The notes under the pieces were generated by a model that had not been told where the DNA came from, ran no database searches, and saw only the letters and a list, made by a program, of their open reading frames with translations. A stretch of 64,000 nt of DNA from Halomonas campaniensis (GTDB lineage Bacteria > Pseudomonadota > Gammaproteobacteria > Pseudomonadales > Halomonadaceae): contig NZ_JACHZF010000005.1 of assembly GCF_014193375.1 (NCBI RefSeq), positions 1 through 64,000 on the forward strand. The letters run 5' to 3'. Below are positions 19,159 through 27,803 of the stretch, in pieces. Position 1 is the stretch's first letter, and each line of letters begins with the position of its first letter. Position numbers and translations under genes: made by a program.

Positions 19159-20028
19159 GTGCCGGGCGGGAGCGTGCGCCTCGATGCGCTGCTGGCCCGG
19201 GCCGCCGGGCGGCTGCAGGCCGCCGGCTCGCCCACGGCGCGCCTGGATGCCGAGGTGCTGCTCTGCCACGTGCTCGGCGTCGACCGCACCTGGCTCTACA
19301 CCTGGGGGGATCGCCCGGCGCCGACCCTCGAGCGCGCCCGCTTCGAGGCGCTGGTGGCGGCCCGTGCCGCCGGCCGGCCGGTGGCCTACCTCACCGGGGA
19401 GCGGGAGTTCTGGGGGCTGCGGCTGGCCACCGACCCCAGCACCCTGATCCCCCGCCCCGATACCGAGACCCTGGTGGAGGCGGCCCTGGAGCGGGCCGTG
19501 GCGGCCGGCGGCCGGCTGCTCGACCTGGGCACCGGCAGCGGTGCCATCGCCCTGGCGTTCGCCAGCGAGCGACCCGGCTGGCGGGTGCTCGGCGTCGACA
19601 TCCGGCCCGAGGCGGTGGCGCTCGCCCGGCGCAACGCCGAGCGCCACCGGCTGGGCAACGCCGCGTTCCGGCAGAGCGACTGGTTCTCGGCGCTGGGCGA
19701 GGGCGAGGCCGCCGAGCGCTTCGCGCTGATCGTCTCCAACCCGCCCTATCTCGCCGATGACGACCCGCACCTGGCCCGTGGCGACGTGCGCTTCGAGCCG
19801 CGCTCGGCGCTGGTGGCCGGGGAGCGCGGCCTGGCCGACCTGCGCCGCCTGGTGGACCAGGCCCGCGGCCACCTGCTGCCCGGCGGCTGGCTGCTGCTGG
19901 AGCACGGCGCCGAGCAGGGGGCGGCGGTGCGCGAGGCGCTGGTGGCAGCCGGCTATGGCGAGGTCGCCTCGCGGCGCGATCTCGGCGGCCACGAGCGGGT
20001 CAGCCTGGGGAGGACGGCGGGGCGTTGA
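19159..20028 (+). CDS. prmC: Peptide chain release factor N5-glutamine methyltransferase
   Basis: A 289-residue SAM-dependent methyltransferase that methylates the GGQ glutamine of release factors. The start is GTG 19159, one base after the prfA stop, with AGGAGG overlapping the end of prfA. The helical N-terminal domain is followed by the SAM motif LLDLGTGSGAIALA and the catalytic SNPPY motif. Length is slightly above E. coli PrmC (277). A GC hairpin follows and lrp, not moeB, is next, which differs from the usual prfA-prmC-moeB order. Confidence 0.96.
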   Translation: MPGGSVRLDALLARAAGRLQAAGSPTARLDAEVLLCHVLGVDRTWLYTWGDRPAPTLERARFEALVAARAAGRPVAYLTGEREFWGLRLATDPSTLIPRPDTETLVEAALERAVAAGGRLLDLGTGSGAIALAFASERPGWRVLGVDIRPEAVALARRNAERHRLGNAAFRQSDWFSALGEGEAAERFALIVSNPPYLADDDPHLARGDVRFEPRSALVAGERGLADLRRLVDQARGHLLPGGWLLLEHGAEQGAAVREALVAAGYGEVASRRDLGGHERVSLGRTAGR

Positions 20029-20029
20029 G

Positions 20030-20085
20030 CCGGGCCTCTGGCGCCGGGACGGCCCCGCGCGACAGGCGTCGTCCTCGAGGCCCGG
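20030..20085 (+). terminator. Stem-loop after prmC
   Basis: CCGGGCCTC (20030-20038) and GAGGCCCGG (20077-20085) form a perfect 9-bp stem 2 bases after the prmC stop, with a partly self-complementary 38-base interior. No U tract, so it may be a rho-type or processing structure. The rest of the 248-base gap to lrp holds only the repeats listed next. Confidence 0.4.
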
Positions 20086-20145
20086 GGCGTTGAGGGGGCG
20101 GCTGGCAGTGGTGCGCTCGGCTGTGGTACACCTTCAGCAGGTGAA

Positions 20146-20211
20146 ATTTCCAGCCGCCGCCGTGATTTCCGGACCGAACACCACAGCGCCCCTGCCGGCC
20201 CGGGTATTTCC
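20146..20211 (+). promoter_or_regulatory. Three phased ATTTCC repeats upstream of lrp
   Basis: ATTTCCAGCCG (20146), ATTTCCGGACCG (20165) and ATTTCCAGTCG (20206) are spaced 19 and 41 bases apart, about two and four helical turns. They are the only AT-rich patches in the lrp upstream region and could be protein-binding sites, for example for Lrp itself. Confidence 0.35.
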
Positions 20212-20276
20212 AGTCGAATCGCCTGTCATGGTGGCGGGCCCAGCCACTCCTCCGACCGGCGTGAACCCAGACGACA

Positions 20277-20777
20277 ATGAAAGCCAAGACCCGCTCGCTC
20301 GACCGCATCGACCTGAAGATCCTGCGCTGCCTGCAGGAGAACGCCCGCATCTCCTACGTGGACCTGGCCGCCCAGGTGGGCCTCTCCACCACGCCGTGCC
20401 TGGAGCGCGTCAAGCGCCTGGAACGGGCCGGGGTGATCCGCGGCTACAAGGCGGTGCTCGATCCCCGGGCGCTCAAGGCCAACCTGCTGGTGTTCGTCGA
20501 GATCAGCCTGGAGACCCAGTCGCCGGCGGTGTTCGACGAGTTCCGCCGCGCCGTGGCCAAGCTGCCCCAGATCCAGGAGTGCCACCTGGTGTCGGGGCAG
20601 TTCGACTACATCCTCAAGTGCCGGATCCCGGAGATGTCCGCCTATCGCCAGCTGCTCGGCGACGTGGTGCTGACCCTGCCCGGGGTCAAGGAGTCCAAGA
20701 GCTACGTGGTGATGGAGGAGGTCAAGGAAGAGTTCTCCCTCCACGTGCCCGATATCGAGGAGTTCGACAGCAAGTGA
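20277..20777 (+). CDS. lrp: Leucine-responsive regulatory protein
   Basis: A 166-residue Lrp/AsnC regulator, very close to true Lrp. The HTH covers about residues 8-55 (LDRIDLKILRCLQ ... GLSTTPCLERVKRLE), and the effector-binding RAM domain includes IQECHLVSGQFDYILK, PEMSAYRQLLGD and the family-typical ESKSYVVMEEVK. A short acidic tail (HVPDIEEFDSK) replaces the E. coli C terminus. The ATG has no clear Shine-Dalgarno sequence. The gene stands between prmC and moeB, and upstream of a large polyamine catabolic island; control of that island is only a hypothesis. Confidence 0.9.
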   Translation: MKAKTRSLDRIDLKILRCLQENARISYVDLAAQVGLSTTPCLERVKRLERAGVIRGYKAVLDPRALKANLLVFVEISLETQSPAVFDEFRRAVAKLPQIQECHLVSGQFDYILKCRIPEMSAYRQLLGDVVLTLPGVKESKSYVVMEEVKEEFSLHVPDIEEFDSK

Positions 20778-20785
20778 GTCCCCCC

Positions 20786-21532
20786 ATGAACGACCGGGCG
20801 CTGCTGCGCTACAGCCGCCAGATCATGCTCGAGGCCATCGACATCGAGGGCCAGGAGCGGCTGCTGGCCGGCCATGCCCTGGTGGTCGGTGCCGGCGGGC
20901 TCGGCTCGCCGGTGGCCCTCTATCTCGCCGCCGCCGGGGTCGGGCGCCTGACCCTGGCCGATGCCGACGCGGTGGAGCTCTCCAACCTGCAGCGCCAGAT
21001 CGCCCACGGTGAGGCGGACCTCGGCCGCAACAAGGCGGCCTCGGCCCGTGAGTCGGCGCTGGGCCTGAACCCCGAGTGCCGGATCGAGGCGGTGGAGACC
21101 CACCTGGCGGGCGAGGCCCTGGCGGCGGCGGTGGCCGCGGCCGACGTGGTGCTCGACTGCACCGACCGCTTCTCCAGCCGCTACGCCATCAACGCCGCCT
21201 GTCGGGCCGCCGGGGTGCCGCTGGTCTCGGGGGCGGCGATACGTTTCTCGGGCCAGCTGGCGGTCTTCGATCCCCGCGATCCCGAGGGCCCCTGCTACGC
21301 CTGCCTCTACCCGCCGGACGACAGCGGCGACGAGGCGCTCTCCTGCGCCGAGAGCGGCGTGGTGGCGCCCCTGGTGGGGCTGGTCGGCAGCTTCCAGGCC
21401 CTGGAGGCGATCAAGCTGCTCAGCGGCGCCGGCACGCCCCACCGGGGGCTCTCCACCTTCGACGGCCTCACCGGCCAGTGGCGCCACTTCCGGGTGCCCC
21501 GCGACCCGGCCTGCCCGGTCTGCGGCGGCTGA
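20786..21532 (+). CDS. moeB: Molybdopterin-synthase adenylyltransferase MoeB (ThiF/MoeB family)
   Basis: A 248-residue E1-like enzyme that adenylates the C terminus of MoaD in molybdopterin synthesis. Start ATG 20786 (MNDRALLRYSRQIML) gives the E. coli MoeB length (249); the frame is open far upstream but that part overlaps lrp. The nucleotide-binding GAGGLGSPVALYLAAAG, the RQI helix, the DCTDRF segment and two zinc CxxC pairs (CYAC and CPVC) are visible. ThiF or HesA of sulfur-carrier pathways is the alternative, but proximity to prfA-prmC favours MoeB. Confidence 0.9.
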   Translation: MNDRALLRYSRQIMLEAIDIEGQERLLAGHALVVGAGGLGSPVALYLAAAGVGRLTLADADAVELSNLQRQIAHGEADLGRNKAASARESALGLNPECRIEAVETHLAGEALAAAVAAADVVLDCTDRFSSRYAINAACRAAGVPLVSGAAIRFSGQLAVFDPRDPEGPCYACLYPPDDSGDEALSCAESGVVAPLVGLVGSFQALEAIKLLSGAGTPHRGLSTFDGLTGQWRHFRVPRDPACPVCGG

Positions 21533-21536
21533 GGCC

Positions 21537-22496
21537 ATGGCGCGCCACCAGGCCTTCCCGGGCCGCGTCACCGACTTCGATATCCGCCTGCTGCGGGTCT
21601 TCCGCGCGGTCGCCGAGTGCGGCGGCTTCTCCGCTGCCGAGGCGGAGCTCGGCCTCAGCCGCTCGGCGATCAGCCTGCACATGGGTGACCTGGAGCGACG
21701 GCTGGGCCTGCGGCTGTGCCGGCGAGGGCGCGCCGGCTTCTCCCTCACCGAGGAGGGGCGCGAGGTGCTGGAGGCCACCGAGACGCTGCTGGCCAGCCTC
21801 GAGACCTTCCGCACCGAGGTCAACGCCCTGCATGACCACCTGCGTGGCGACTTCAACATCGGCATCACCGATACCCTGGTGACCCTGCCCCGGATGCGCA
21901 TCACCCACGCCCTGGCCGAGCTCAAGGCGAGCGGCCCCGAGGTGCGCATCAACATGCAGATGGAGCCGCCCGGCGAGATCGCCCGGGCGGTGCTGGACGG
22001 CCGCCTCCACCTCGGCGTGGTCCCGGACGTCAACCTGCCCGCGAGCCTCGAGGCGCGCCCGCTCTACCACGAGGTCTCGCGCCTCTACTGCGGCGCGGGG
22101 CACCCGCTGTTCCGGGCCGACCCCGCCCCCTCGGCGCTGGGCGAGCTCGATGCCGTGGTGCCCTCCTACCCGCTGCCCGAGGGGGCACGACGCCAGCATG
22201 CCCGGCTGCACGCCACCGCGACCGCCTCCGATCGCGAGGGCGCCGCCTTCCTGATCCTCACCGGGGCCTACATCGGCTACCTGCCCGAGCACCAGGCGGC
22301 CTCCTGGGTGGCGGAGGGGCGCCTGCGCCCGCTGTGTCCCGATGATTGTCATTTCTTGACGCCCTTCGTGGCGATCACGCGTCGCGACCGCCGCCCGAAT
22401 CGCGTGCTGGATGCCTTCCTCGAGGCGCTGGGCAGAGGTGGCGACGAGGACGTCGCAGCCGGCGAGGGCGAGACCGCGGGGAAGCGTTGTTATTGA
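21537..22496 (+). CDS. LysR-family transcriptional regulator
   Basis: A 319-residue LysR regulator. The N-terminal winged HTH (about residues 12-72: FDIRLLRVFRAVAECGGFSAAEAELGLSRSAIS is the helix-turn-helix stretch) is followed by a substrate-binding domain with the VPDVNLPASLEARPLYHE and LTGAYIGYLP segments. It starts 4 bases after moeB with a poor binding site, and ends about 100 bases before the first polyamine gene, in the same direction. A role in controlling that island is suggested by position only; the inducer is unknown. Confidence 0.85.
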   Translation: MARHQAFPGRVTDFDIRLLRVFRAVAECGGFSAAEAELGLSRSAISLHMGDLERRLGLRLCRRGRAGFSLTEEGREVLEATETLLASLETFRTEVNALHDHLRGDFNIGITDTLVTLPRMRITHALAELKASGPEVRINMQMEPPGEIARAVLDGRLHLGVVPDVNLPASLEARPLYHEVSRLYCGAGHPLFRADPAPSALGELDAVVPSYPLPEGARRQHARLHATATASDREGAAFLILTGAYIGYLPEHQAASWVAEGRLRPLCPDDCHFLTPFVAITRRDRRPNRVLDAFLEALGRGGDEDVAAGEGETAGKRCY

Positions 22497-22500
22497 ATAC

Positions 22501-22528
22501 TTGACATCGACTGTCCGCCTGGTGTCAA
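22501..22528 (+). promoter_or_regulatory. Promoter and inverted repeat before the first PuuB gene
   Basis: TTGACA (22501-22506) is a perfect -35, and TGTCAA (22523-22528) is its exact inverted repeat 16 bases later. A weak -10-like TCAAAC/CAAACT follows at 17-19 bases. A repressor or LysR protein binding both arms would cover the promoter. Confidence 0.5.
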
Positions 22529-22598
22529 ACTGAGGGGGCACAGGATGCCGATCCCAACAACAACCAGCGCACCGCGCACGACCGCAAGGGCTCCCGAC

Positions 22599-23885
22599 AT
22601 GTCATCGCTGAACCAGCGCCCCACCTCCTGGTACCGCGACTCCATCGCCGTCGACCTCGGCCCCTGCCCGCCCCTGGCGGGCGAGGTCCGCGCCGACGTC
22701 TGCGTGATCGGCGGCGGGGTGACCGGCTGCTCGGCGGCGCTGCACCTGGCCGAGCGCGGCTACCGGGTGGTGCTGCTGGAGGCGGAGGAGATCGGCCACG
22801 GCGCTTCCGGGCGCAGCGGCGGCCAGATCCTGCCGGGGCTGGGTACCGACATCGCCACGGTGGCGCAGGCGCTGGGCCTCGAACGGGCCCGGGAGGTCTG
22901 GGAGATGAGCCGCGAGGCGGTGCGCCTCACCGCCGACCTGGTCGAGCGCCACGCCATCCCCTGCGACCTCGCCTGGGGCTACCTGCATGCCGCGGTGAAG
23001 CCGCGCCATGTGGACGAGCTCAAGGCCTTCCGCGATCGCCTGGCCCGCGACTACGGCTACCAGGCCCTGACCTGGCTCGAGGGCGACGCCCTGCGCGAGC
23101 ACGTGGTCACCGACGCCTACCCCGGGGCGCTCCTCGAGAGCGAGGGCGGGCACCTGCATCCGCTCAACTACACCCTGGGCCTGGCCCGGGCCGCCCGCCA
23201 GGCCGGCGCCACCCTCCATGCGGGCAGCCCGGTGGTGGAGGTGCGTCCCGGCCGGCCCGCCGTGGTGGCCACCGCCCGGGGGCGGGTGACCGCCGACTTC
23301 GTGGTGATGGGCACCAACGCCTTCCAGGGCGGGCTGGTGCCCCAGCTCGAGGGTCGGGTGATGCGCGCGGCCAACTACATCATCGCCACCGAGCCCCTCT
23401 CGGCCGAGCGCGCCGCCCGGGTGCTGCCCAGGAACGATGCCCTGTCGGACGCCAACTTCGTGCTCGACTACTACCGCCTCAGCGCCGATCGCCGGCTGAT
23501 CTACGGTGGCGAGGTAAGCTATACCGGGCGCGAGCCGCGAGGGCTCCAGGCGCGGATGGACGCCAAGATCGCCAGCCTCTTCCCGATCCTGCGCGGCGTG
23601 GGCATCGACTACCGCTGGGGCGGCGAGGTGGCGATCACCCTCAACCGCGCGCCGGACTTCGGCCGGGTGGAAGGCAACCTCTACTATGCCCAGGGCTACT
23701 CCGGGCACGGCATGGCCCTGGCGGGGCTCGCCGGCAAGCTGATGAGCGACGCCATCGCCGGGCAGAGCGAGCGCTTCGACGTCTTCGCCGCCATGCCCCA
23801 CCGGCGTTTCCCGGGCGGCGAGCGGCTGCGCACGCCGCTGCTGGTCCTGGCCACCACCTTCTACAAGCTGCGCGATCGACTCTAG
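22599..23885 (+). CDS. FAD-dependent gamma-glutamylputrescine-type oxidoreductase (PuuB-like 1)
   Basis: A DAO-family flavoenzyme of 428 residues from ATG 22599 (MSSLNQRPTSWY). An in-frame ATG at 22545 also has a fair binding site but would lie almost on the predicted transcription start. The dinucleotide motif VIGGGVTG and the ASGRSGGQI loop bind FAD; EGGHLHPLNY, VLDYYRLSADRRLIYGG and YAQGYSGHGMALA are typical of PuuB. It should oxidise gamma-glutamyl-polyamines to the aldehyde with H2O2 release. It is followed by a PuuA-type gene with a gap of 36 bases. It is one of three paralogues in the window; substrate division is unknown. Confidence 0.85.
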   Translation: MSSLNQRPTSWYRDSIAVDLGPCPPLAGEVRADVCVIGGGVTGCSAALHLAERGYRVVLLEAEEIGHGASGRSGGQILPGLGTDIATVAQALGLERAREVWEMSREAVRLTADLVERHAIPCDLAWGYLHAAVKPRHVDELKAFRDRLARDYGYQALTWLEGDALREHVVTDAYPGALLESEGGHLHPLNYTLGLARAARQAGATLHAGSPVVEVRPGRPAVVATARGRVTADFVVMGTNAFQGGLVPQLEGRVMRAANYIIATEPLSAERAARVLPRNDALSDANFVLDYYRLSADRRLIYGGEVSYTGREPRGLQARMDAKIASLFPILRGVGIDYRWGGEVAITLNRAPDFGRVEGNLYYAQGYSGHGMALAGLAGKLMSDAIAGQSERFDVFAAMPHRRFPGGERLRTPLLVLATTFYKLRDRL

Positions 23886-23921
23886 CGACCGCCCGACGAC
23901 CGGGCGACAGACGAGGTTCCC

Positions 23922-25268
23922 ATGAAAGACCTGGAAAGCTGGCTCAAGGAGCGGCATATCACCGAGGTGGAATGCCTGGTCTCGGACATCACCGGCATCG
24001 CCCGCGGCAAGATCGCCCCGGTCTCGAAGTTCGTGGCCGAGAAGGGCATGCGCCTGCCCGAGAGCGTGCTGCTGCAGTCGGTGACCGGCGACTACGTCGA
24101 GGACGAGCTCTACTACTCGCTCCTCGACCCGGCCGATATCGACATGGTCTGCAAGCCGGACCCGGATGCCGCCTACCCGGTGCCCTGGGCGCTGGAGCCC
24201 ACCGCCCAGGTGATCCACGACTGCTTCGACAAGATGGGCAACCCCATCGAGCTCTCGGCACGCAACCAGCTCAAGAAGGTGCTGGCGCTCTATGCCGAAC
24301 AGGGCTGGCAGCCGGTGGTGGCCCCGGAGATGGAGTTCTACCTGACCAAGCGCTGCGAGGACCCCGACCTCCCGCTGCAGCCGCCCATCGGCCGCAGCGG
24401 GCGCCAGGAGACCGGCCGCCAGTCCTTCTCCATCGACGCCGCCAACGAGTTCGACCCGCTGTTCGAGGACATGTACGACTGGTGCGAGGCCCAGGGGATC
24501 GACATCGATACCCTGATCCACGAGGAGGGCACCGCCCAGATGGAGATCAACTTCCGTCACGGCAGTCCCCTGGTGCTGGCCGACCAGGTCTTCCTGTTCA
24601 AGCGCACCATGCGCGAGGCGGCGCTCAAGCACGACGTGGCGGCCACCTTCATGGCCAAGCCGGTGACCAACGAGCCGGGCAGCGCCATGCACATCCACCA
24701 GAGCGTGCTCGACGCGAAGAGCGGCCGCAGCGTCTTCTCCAACGACGACGGCACCATGAGCCAGCTGTTCCTCCACCACCTCGGCGGGCTGCAGAAGTTC
24801 ATTCCCGAGGCGCTGCCGCTGATGGCCCCCAACGTCAACTCCTTCCGTCGCTTCCTGCCCGATACCTCCGCCCCGGTGAACGTGGAGTGGGGGGAGGAGA
24901 ACCGCACCTGCGGGCTGCGCGTGCCGGATTCCACGCCCCAGAATCGCCGCGTGGAGAACCGCCTGCCGGGTGCCGACGCCAACGCCTACCTGGCCATCGC
25001 GGCGAGCCTGCTGTGCGGCTACCTGGGCATGATCCAGAAGGTCAATCCCTCGGCCCCGGTGCAGGGCCGCGCCTTCGAGCGGCGCAACCTGCGCCTGCCC
25101 TTCACCCTGGAGCAGGCCCTGGACCGCATGGAGCACTGTGCCGAGCTCGAGACCTACATGGGCAGCAAGTTCGTCACCGGCTTCGTGGCGGTGAAGCGGG
25201 TGGAGAACGAGAACTTCAAGCGGGTGATCAGCTCCTGGGAGCGGGAGTTCCTGCTGCTCAGCGTGTAG
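23922..25268 (+). CDS. Glutamine synthetase-like gamma-glutamylpolyamine synthetase (PuuA-like 1)
   Basis: A 448-residue GS-fold ligase that should join glutamate to a polyamine at the cost of ATP. The GS beta-grasp segment (VECLVSDITGIARGK) and catalytic metal-binding motifs are present: EMEFYL, AQMEINF, MHIHQS, NSFRRF and the NRLPGADAN segment with the Glu-binding region. Length is that of PuuA/GlnA3-type enzymes, shorter than housekeeping GlnA (about 469), and the GlnA adenylylation Tyr motif is not evident. It lies between PuuB-like 1 and the polyamine importer, which supports the role. It differs clearly from the second copy at 33191-34567. Confidence 0.87.
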   Translation: MKDLESWLKERHITEVECLVSDITGIARGKIAPVSKFVAEKGMRLPESVLLQSVTGDYVEDELYYSLLDPADIDMVCKPDPDAAYPVPWALEPTAQVIHDCFDKMGNPIELSARNQLKKVLALYAEQGWQPVVAPEMEFYLTKRCEDPDLPLQPPIGRSGRQETGRQSFSIDAANEFDPLFEDMYDWCEAQGIDIDTLIHEEGTAQMEINFRHGSPLVLADQVFLFKRTMREAALKHDVAATFMAKPVTNEPGSAMHIHQSVLDAKSGRSVFSNDDGTMSQLFLHHLGGLQKFIPEALPLMAPNVNSFRRFLPDTSAPVNVEWGEENRTCGLRVPDSTPQNRRVENRLPGADANAYLAIAASLLCGYLGMIQKVNPSAPVQGRAFERRNLRLPFTLEQALDRMEHCAELETYMGSKFVTGFVAVKRVENENFKRVISSWEREFLLLSV

Positions 25269-25277
25269 CAGGCCGCC

Positions 25278-25295
25278 GTGCGCCCGCGGGCGCAC
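25278..25295. other. Perfect 18-bp palindromic hairpin before potF
   Basis: GTGCGCCCG and CGGGCGCAC abut as a perfect palindrome 10 bases after the puuA-like stop. It has no U tract. Such structures between an enzyme gene and a binding-protein gene often set relative mRNA levels. Confidence 0.55.
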
Positions 25296-25398
25296 TCGCC
25301 AGCGTTGAGACCGCCGCGAGGCAGGCTGGGTACGCTGGGTCACAGTCGGACGAGCCGTTGGGGCTGCCGATAACAACAAGCGACGAAGAGGTGACAGG

Positions 25399-26502
25399 AT
25401 GATGCACAGCAAGCGACTCTCCCTGGCCGTGGCCACCGCCAGCCTGGCGCTGGCCGCCGCCGCCGCCCAGGCCAACGAGGTACGCATCTACAACTGGTCG
25501 GACTACATCGCGCCGGACACCCTGGAGAAGTTCACCGAGGCCACCGGCATCGAGGTGGTGTATGACGTCTACGACAGCAACGAGGTGCTCGACGCCGCGC
25601 TGCTGGCGGGCCGCTCGGGCTACGACGTGGTGGTGCCCTCCAACCACTACCTCACCCGCCAGGTCAGCGCCGGGGTCTACCAGGAGCTGGACCACGACAA
25701 GCTGCCCAACCTGGCCAACCTCAACCCCGACCTGATGGACGACCTGGAGTCTGTGGATCCCGGCAGCCGCTACTCGGTCCCCTACATGTGGGGCACCAAC
25801 GGCATCGGCTACAACGTCGACCGGGTCACCGAGATCCTCGGCGAGGACGCGCCCACCGACTCCTGGGCGCTGATCTTCGAACCCGAGGTGACCGCCGCGC
25901 TGCGCGAGGGGGGCTGCGGCATCTCCATGCTCGACTCCGGCGACGAGATGCTCTCGCCGGCCATGGCCTACCTGGGCCTCTCGCCGCTCTCCGAGGAGCG
26001 CGAGGACCTGGAGGCCGCCGGTGACCTGATCGCCGCGGTGCGCGACAACATCACCTACTTCCACTCGTCGCGCTACATCTCGGACCTCGCCAACGGCGAC
26101 ATCTGCGTGGCGGCGGGCTACTCCGGCGACATCTTCCAGGCCGCCGATCGTGCCGAGGAGGCCGGACGCGACTTCACCATCGCCTACAGCATCCCCAAGG
26201 AGGGCGCGGCGCTGTGGTTCGACATGATGGCGATCCCCGCCGACGCGCCGAACCCCGACAACGCCCACGCCTTCATCAACTTCATCCTCGAGCCCGAGAT
26301 CGCCGCCGCGATCACCGAGTACGTGGTCTATGCCAACCCCAACCGGGCGGCCAACGACTACCTCGACCCCGAGATCCTCGCGGACACCTCGATCTATCCC
26401 GACCAGGCGGTGATGGACAACCTCTACGTGGCCGAGGAGAAGCCGCTGGCCGTGCAGCGGATCCGCACCCGGGTCTGGAATCGCGTCAAGTCCGGCATGT
26501 AG
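25399..26502 (+). CDS. potF: Putrescine/polyamine-binding periplasmic protein
   Basis: A 367-residue extracytoplasmic solute-binding protein of the PotF/SpuD/SpuE type. The signal peptide ends at AQA (about residue 25) and the mature chain begins NEVRIYNWSDYIAPDT, the family hallmark whose Trp and Asp contact the polyamine. DVVVPSNHYLTRQ, VPYMWGTNGIGYN and AAGYSGDIFQA also match. The start is ATG 25399 or the next codon, behind GAGGTG. It heads potFGHI and is flanked by two GC hairpins. Putrescine or spermidine preference cannot be told from this reading. Confidence 0.92.
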   Translation: MMHSKRLSLAVATASLALAAAAAQANEVRIYNWSDYIAPDTLEKFTEATGIEVVYDVYDSNEVLDAALLAGRSGYDVVVPSNHYLTRQVSAGVYQELDHDKLPNLANLNPDLMDDLESVDPGSRYSVPYMWGTNGIGYNVDRVTEILGEDAPTDSWALIFEPEVTAALREGGCGISMLDSGDEMLSPAMAYLGLSPLSEEREDLEAAGDLIAAVRDNITYFHSSRYISDLANGDICVAAGYSGDIFQAADRAEEAGRDFTIAYSIPKEGAALWFDMMAIPADAPNPDNAHAFINFILEPEIAAAITEYVVYANPNRAANDYLDPEILADTSIYPDQAVMDNLYVAEEKPLAVQRIRTRVWNRVKSGM

Positions 26503-26511
26503 CCATGACCG

Positions 26512-26530
26512 GCCGGCCCGCCGGGCCGGC
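26512..26530. other. GC hairpin after potF
   Basis: GCCGGCCCG (26512-26520) and CGGGCCGGC (26522-26530) form a nearly perfect palindrome 10 bases after the potF stop. It may stabilise the potF message relative to the permease part. Confidence 0.5.
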
Positions 26531-26594
26531 CCCCGACAGTCGCGGCGGCCCGGCAGCGGGCCCCGCGCCAGACAACTGCCACGGAGACCCCACC

Positions 26595-27779
26595 ATGGCC
26601 CCATCCCAGACGGCGCTCTCGGGTCGCGAGCGACCCGACGCGGCGGCCGACACCGCCCGGCCCGGGAGCGCCCCCGGCCGTCGTCCCAGCGACGACGTGC
26701 TGGTCGAGATCCGCCGCATCACCAAGCGCTTCGACGGGGCGCTGGCGGTGGACGACGTCAACCTGACCATCCGCCGGGGGGAGATCTTCGCCCTGCTGGG
26801 GGGCTCCGGCTCCGGCAAGTCGACCCTGCTGCGCATGCTGGCGGGCTTCGAGAAGCCCAGCGACGGGCAGATCCTCCTCGACGGCCAGGACATCACCGCC
26901 ATGCCGCCCTACGAGCGGCCCATCAACATGATGTTCCAGTCCTACGCGCTCTTCCCGCACATGACGGTGGAGCAGAACATCGCCTTCGGCCTCAAGCAGG
27001 ACCGGCTGCCCCGGGACGAGATCCGCGACCGGGTCGCCGAGATGCTCAAGCTGGTGCACATGGAGGCCTTCGCGAAGCGCAAGCCCCACCAGCTCTCCGG
27101 CGGCCAGCGCCAGCGGGTGGCGCTGGCGCGGTCACTGGCCAAGCGGCCCAAGCTGCTGCTGCTGGACGAGCCCATGGGCGCGCTGGACAAGAAGCTGCGC
27201 ACCGAGATGCAGCTCGAGGTGGTGCAGATCCTCGAGCGGGTCGGGGTGACCTGCATCATGGTCACCCACGACCAGGAGGAGGCCATGACCATGGCCGACC
27301 GGGTGGCCATCATGGCCGATGGCTGGATCGCCCAGGTCGGTACCCCCATGGATGTCTACGAGAGCCCGGCGAGCCGCATGGTGGCCGAGTTCGTCGGCAC
27401 CGTGAACCTCTTCGAGGGGGAGATCGTCGCCGACGAGGCCGACCACTGCATCATCGAGAGCCCCCAGCTGGGCCGGCGGATCTACATCAGCCACGGGGTC
27501 AGCACCCAGGCCGACGAGCGGCGGGTGTGGGTGGCGGTGCGCCCGGAGAAGACCTGGCTGGGTCGCGAGACGCCCGAGGGCGACTACAACTGGGCGGCGG
27601 GCACGGTGGAGGACATCGCCTACCTGGGCGGGCTCTCGGTCTACTTCGTGCGCACCGAGCAGGGCCACCTGGTCAAGGTCAGCATGACCAACGTCGAGCG
27701 GCGCGGCGACCGGCCGAGCTGGGACGACCGCGTGTTCATCCACTGGGACGACCGCAGCGCCGTCGTCCTGCATGACTGA
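26595..27779 (+). CDS. potG: Polyamine ABC transporter ATP-binding protein
   Basis: A 394-residue ATPase of the PotA/PotG class. Start ATG 26595 (MAPSQTALSG) has GGAG upstream; earlier in-frame codons overlap the hairpin. Walker A GGSGSGKST, Q-loop MMFQSYALFP, signature LSGGQRQR, Walker B LLLLDEPMGALD and the H-loop VTHDQEEA are complete. The C-terminal TOBE region (RRVWVAVRPEKTWL, WAAGTVEDIAYLGGLSVYF) is normal for the group. The first 35 residues before the ABC domain are low-complexity and not conserved in my view. It couples to PotH and PotI encoded next. Confidence 0.95.
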   Translation: MAPSQTALSGRERPDAAADTARPGSAPGRRPSDDVLVEIRRITKRFDGALAVDDVNLTIRRGEIFALLGGSGSGKSTLLRMLAGFEKPSDGQILLDGQDITAMPPYERPINMMFQSYALFPHMTVEQNIAFGLKQDRLPRDEIRDRVAEMLKLVHMEAFAKRKPHQLSGGQRQRVALARSLAKRPKLLLLDEPMGALDKKLRTEMQLEVVQILERVGVTCIMVTHDQEEAMTMADRVAIMADGWIAQVGTPMDVYESPASRMVAEFVGTVNLFEGEIVADEADHCIIESPQLGRRIYISHGVSTQADERRVWVAVRPEKTWLGRETPEGDYNWAAGTVEDIAYLGGLSVYFVRTEQGHLVKVSMTNVERRGDRPSWDDRVFIHWDDRSAVVLHD

Positions 27780-27803
27780 GCCCGGCTCAAGGTGAGGTCC
27801 GAC

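Noticed and set aside
20029..20276. A small gene between prmC and lrp
   Set aside because: No frame with a start, binding site and coding-like composition; only a hairpin and short repeats are seen.
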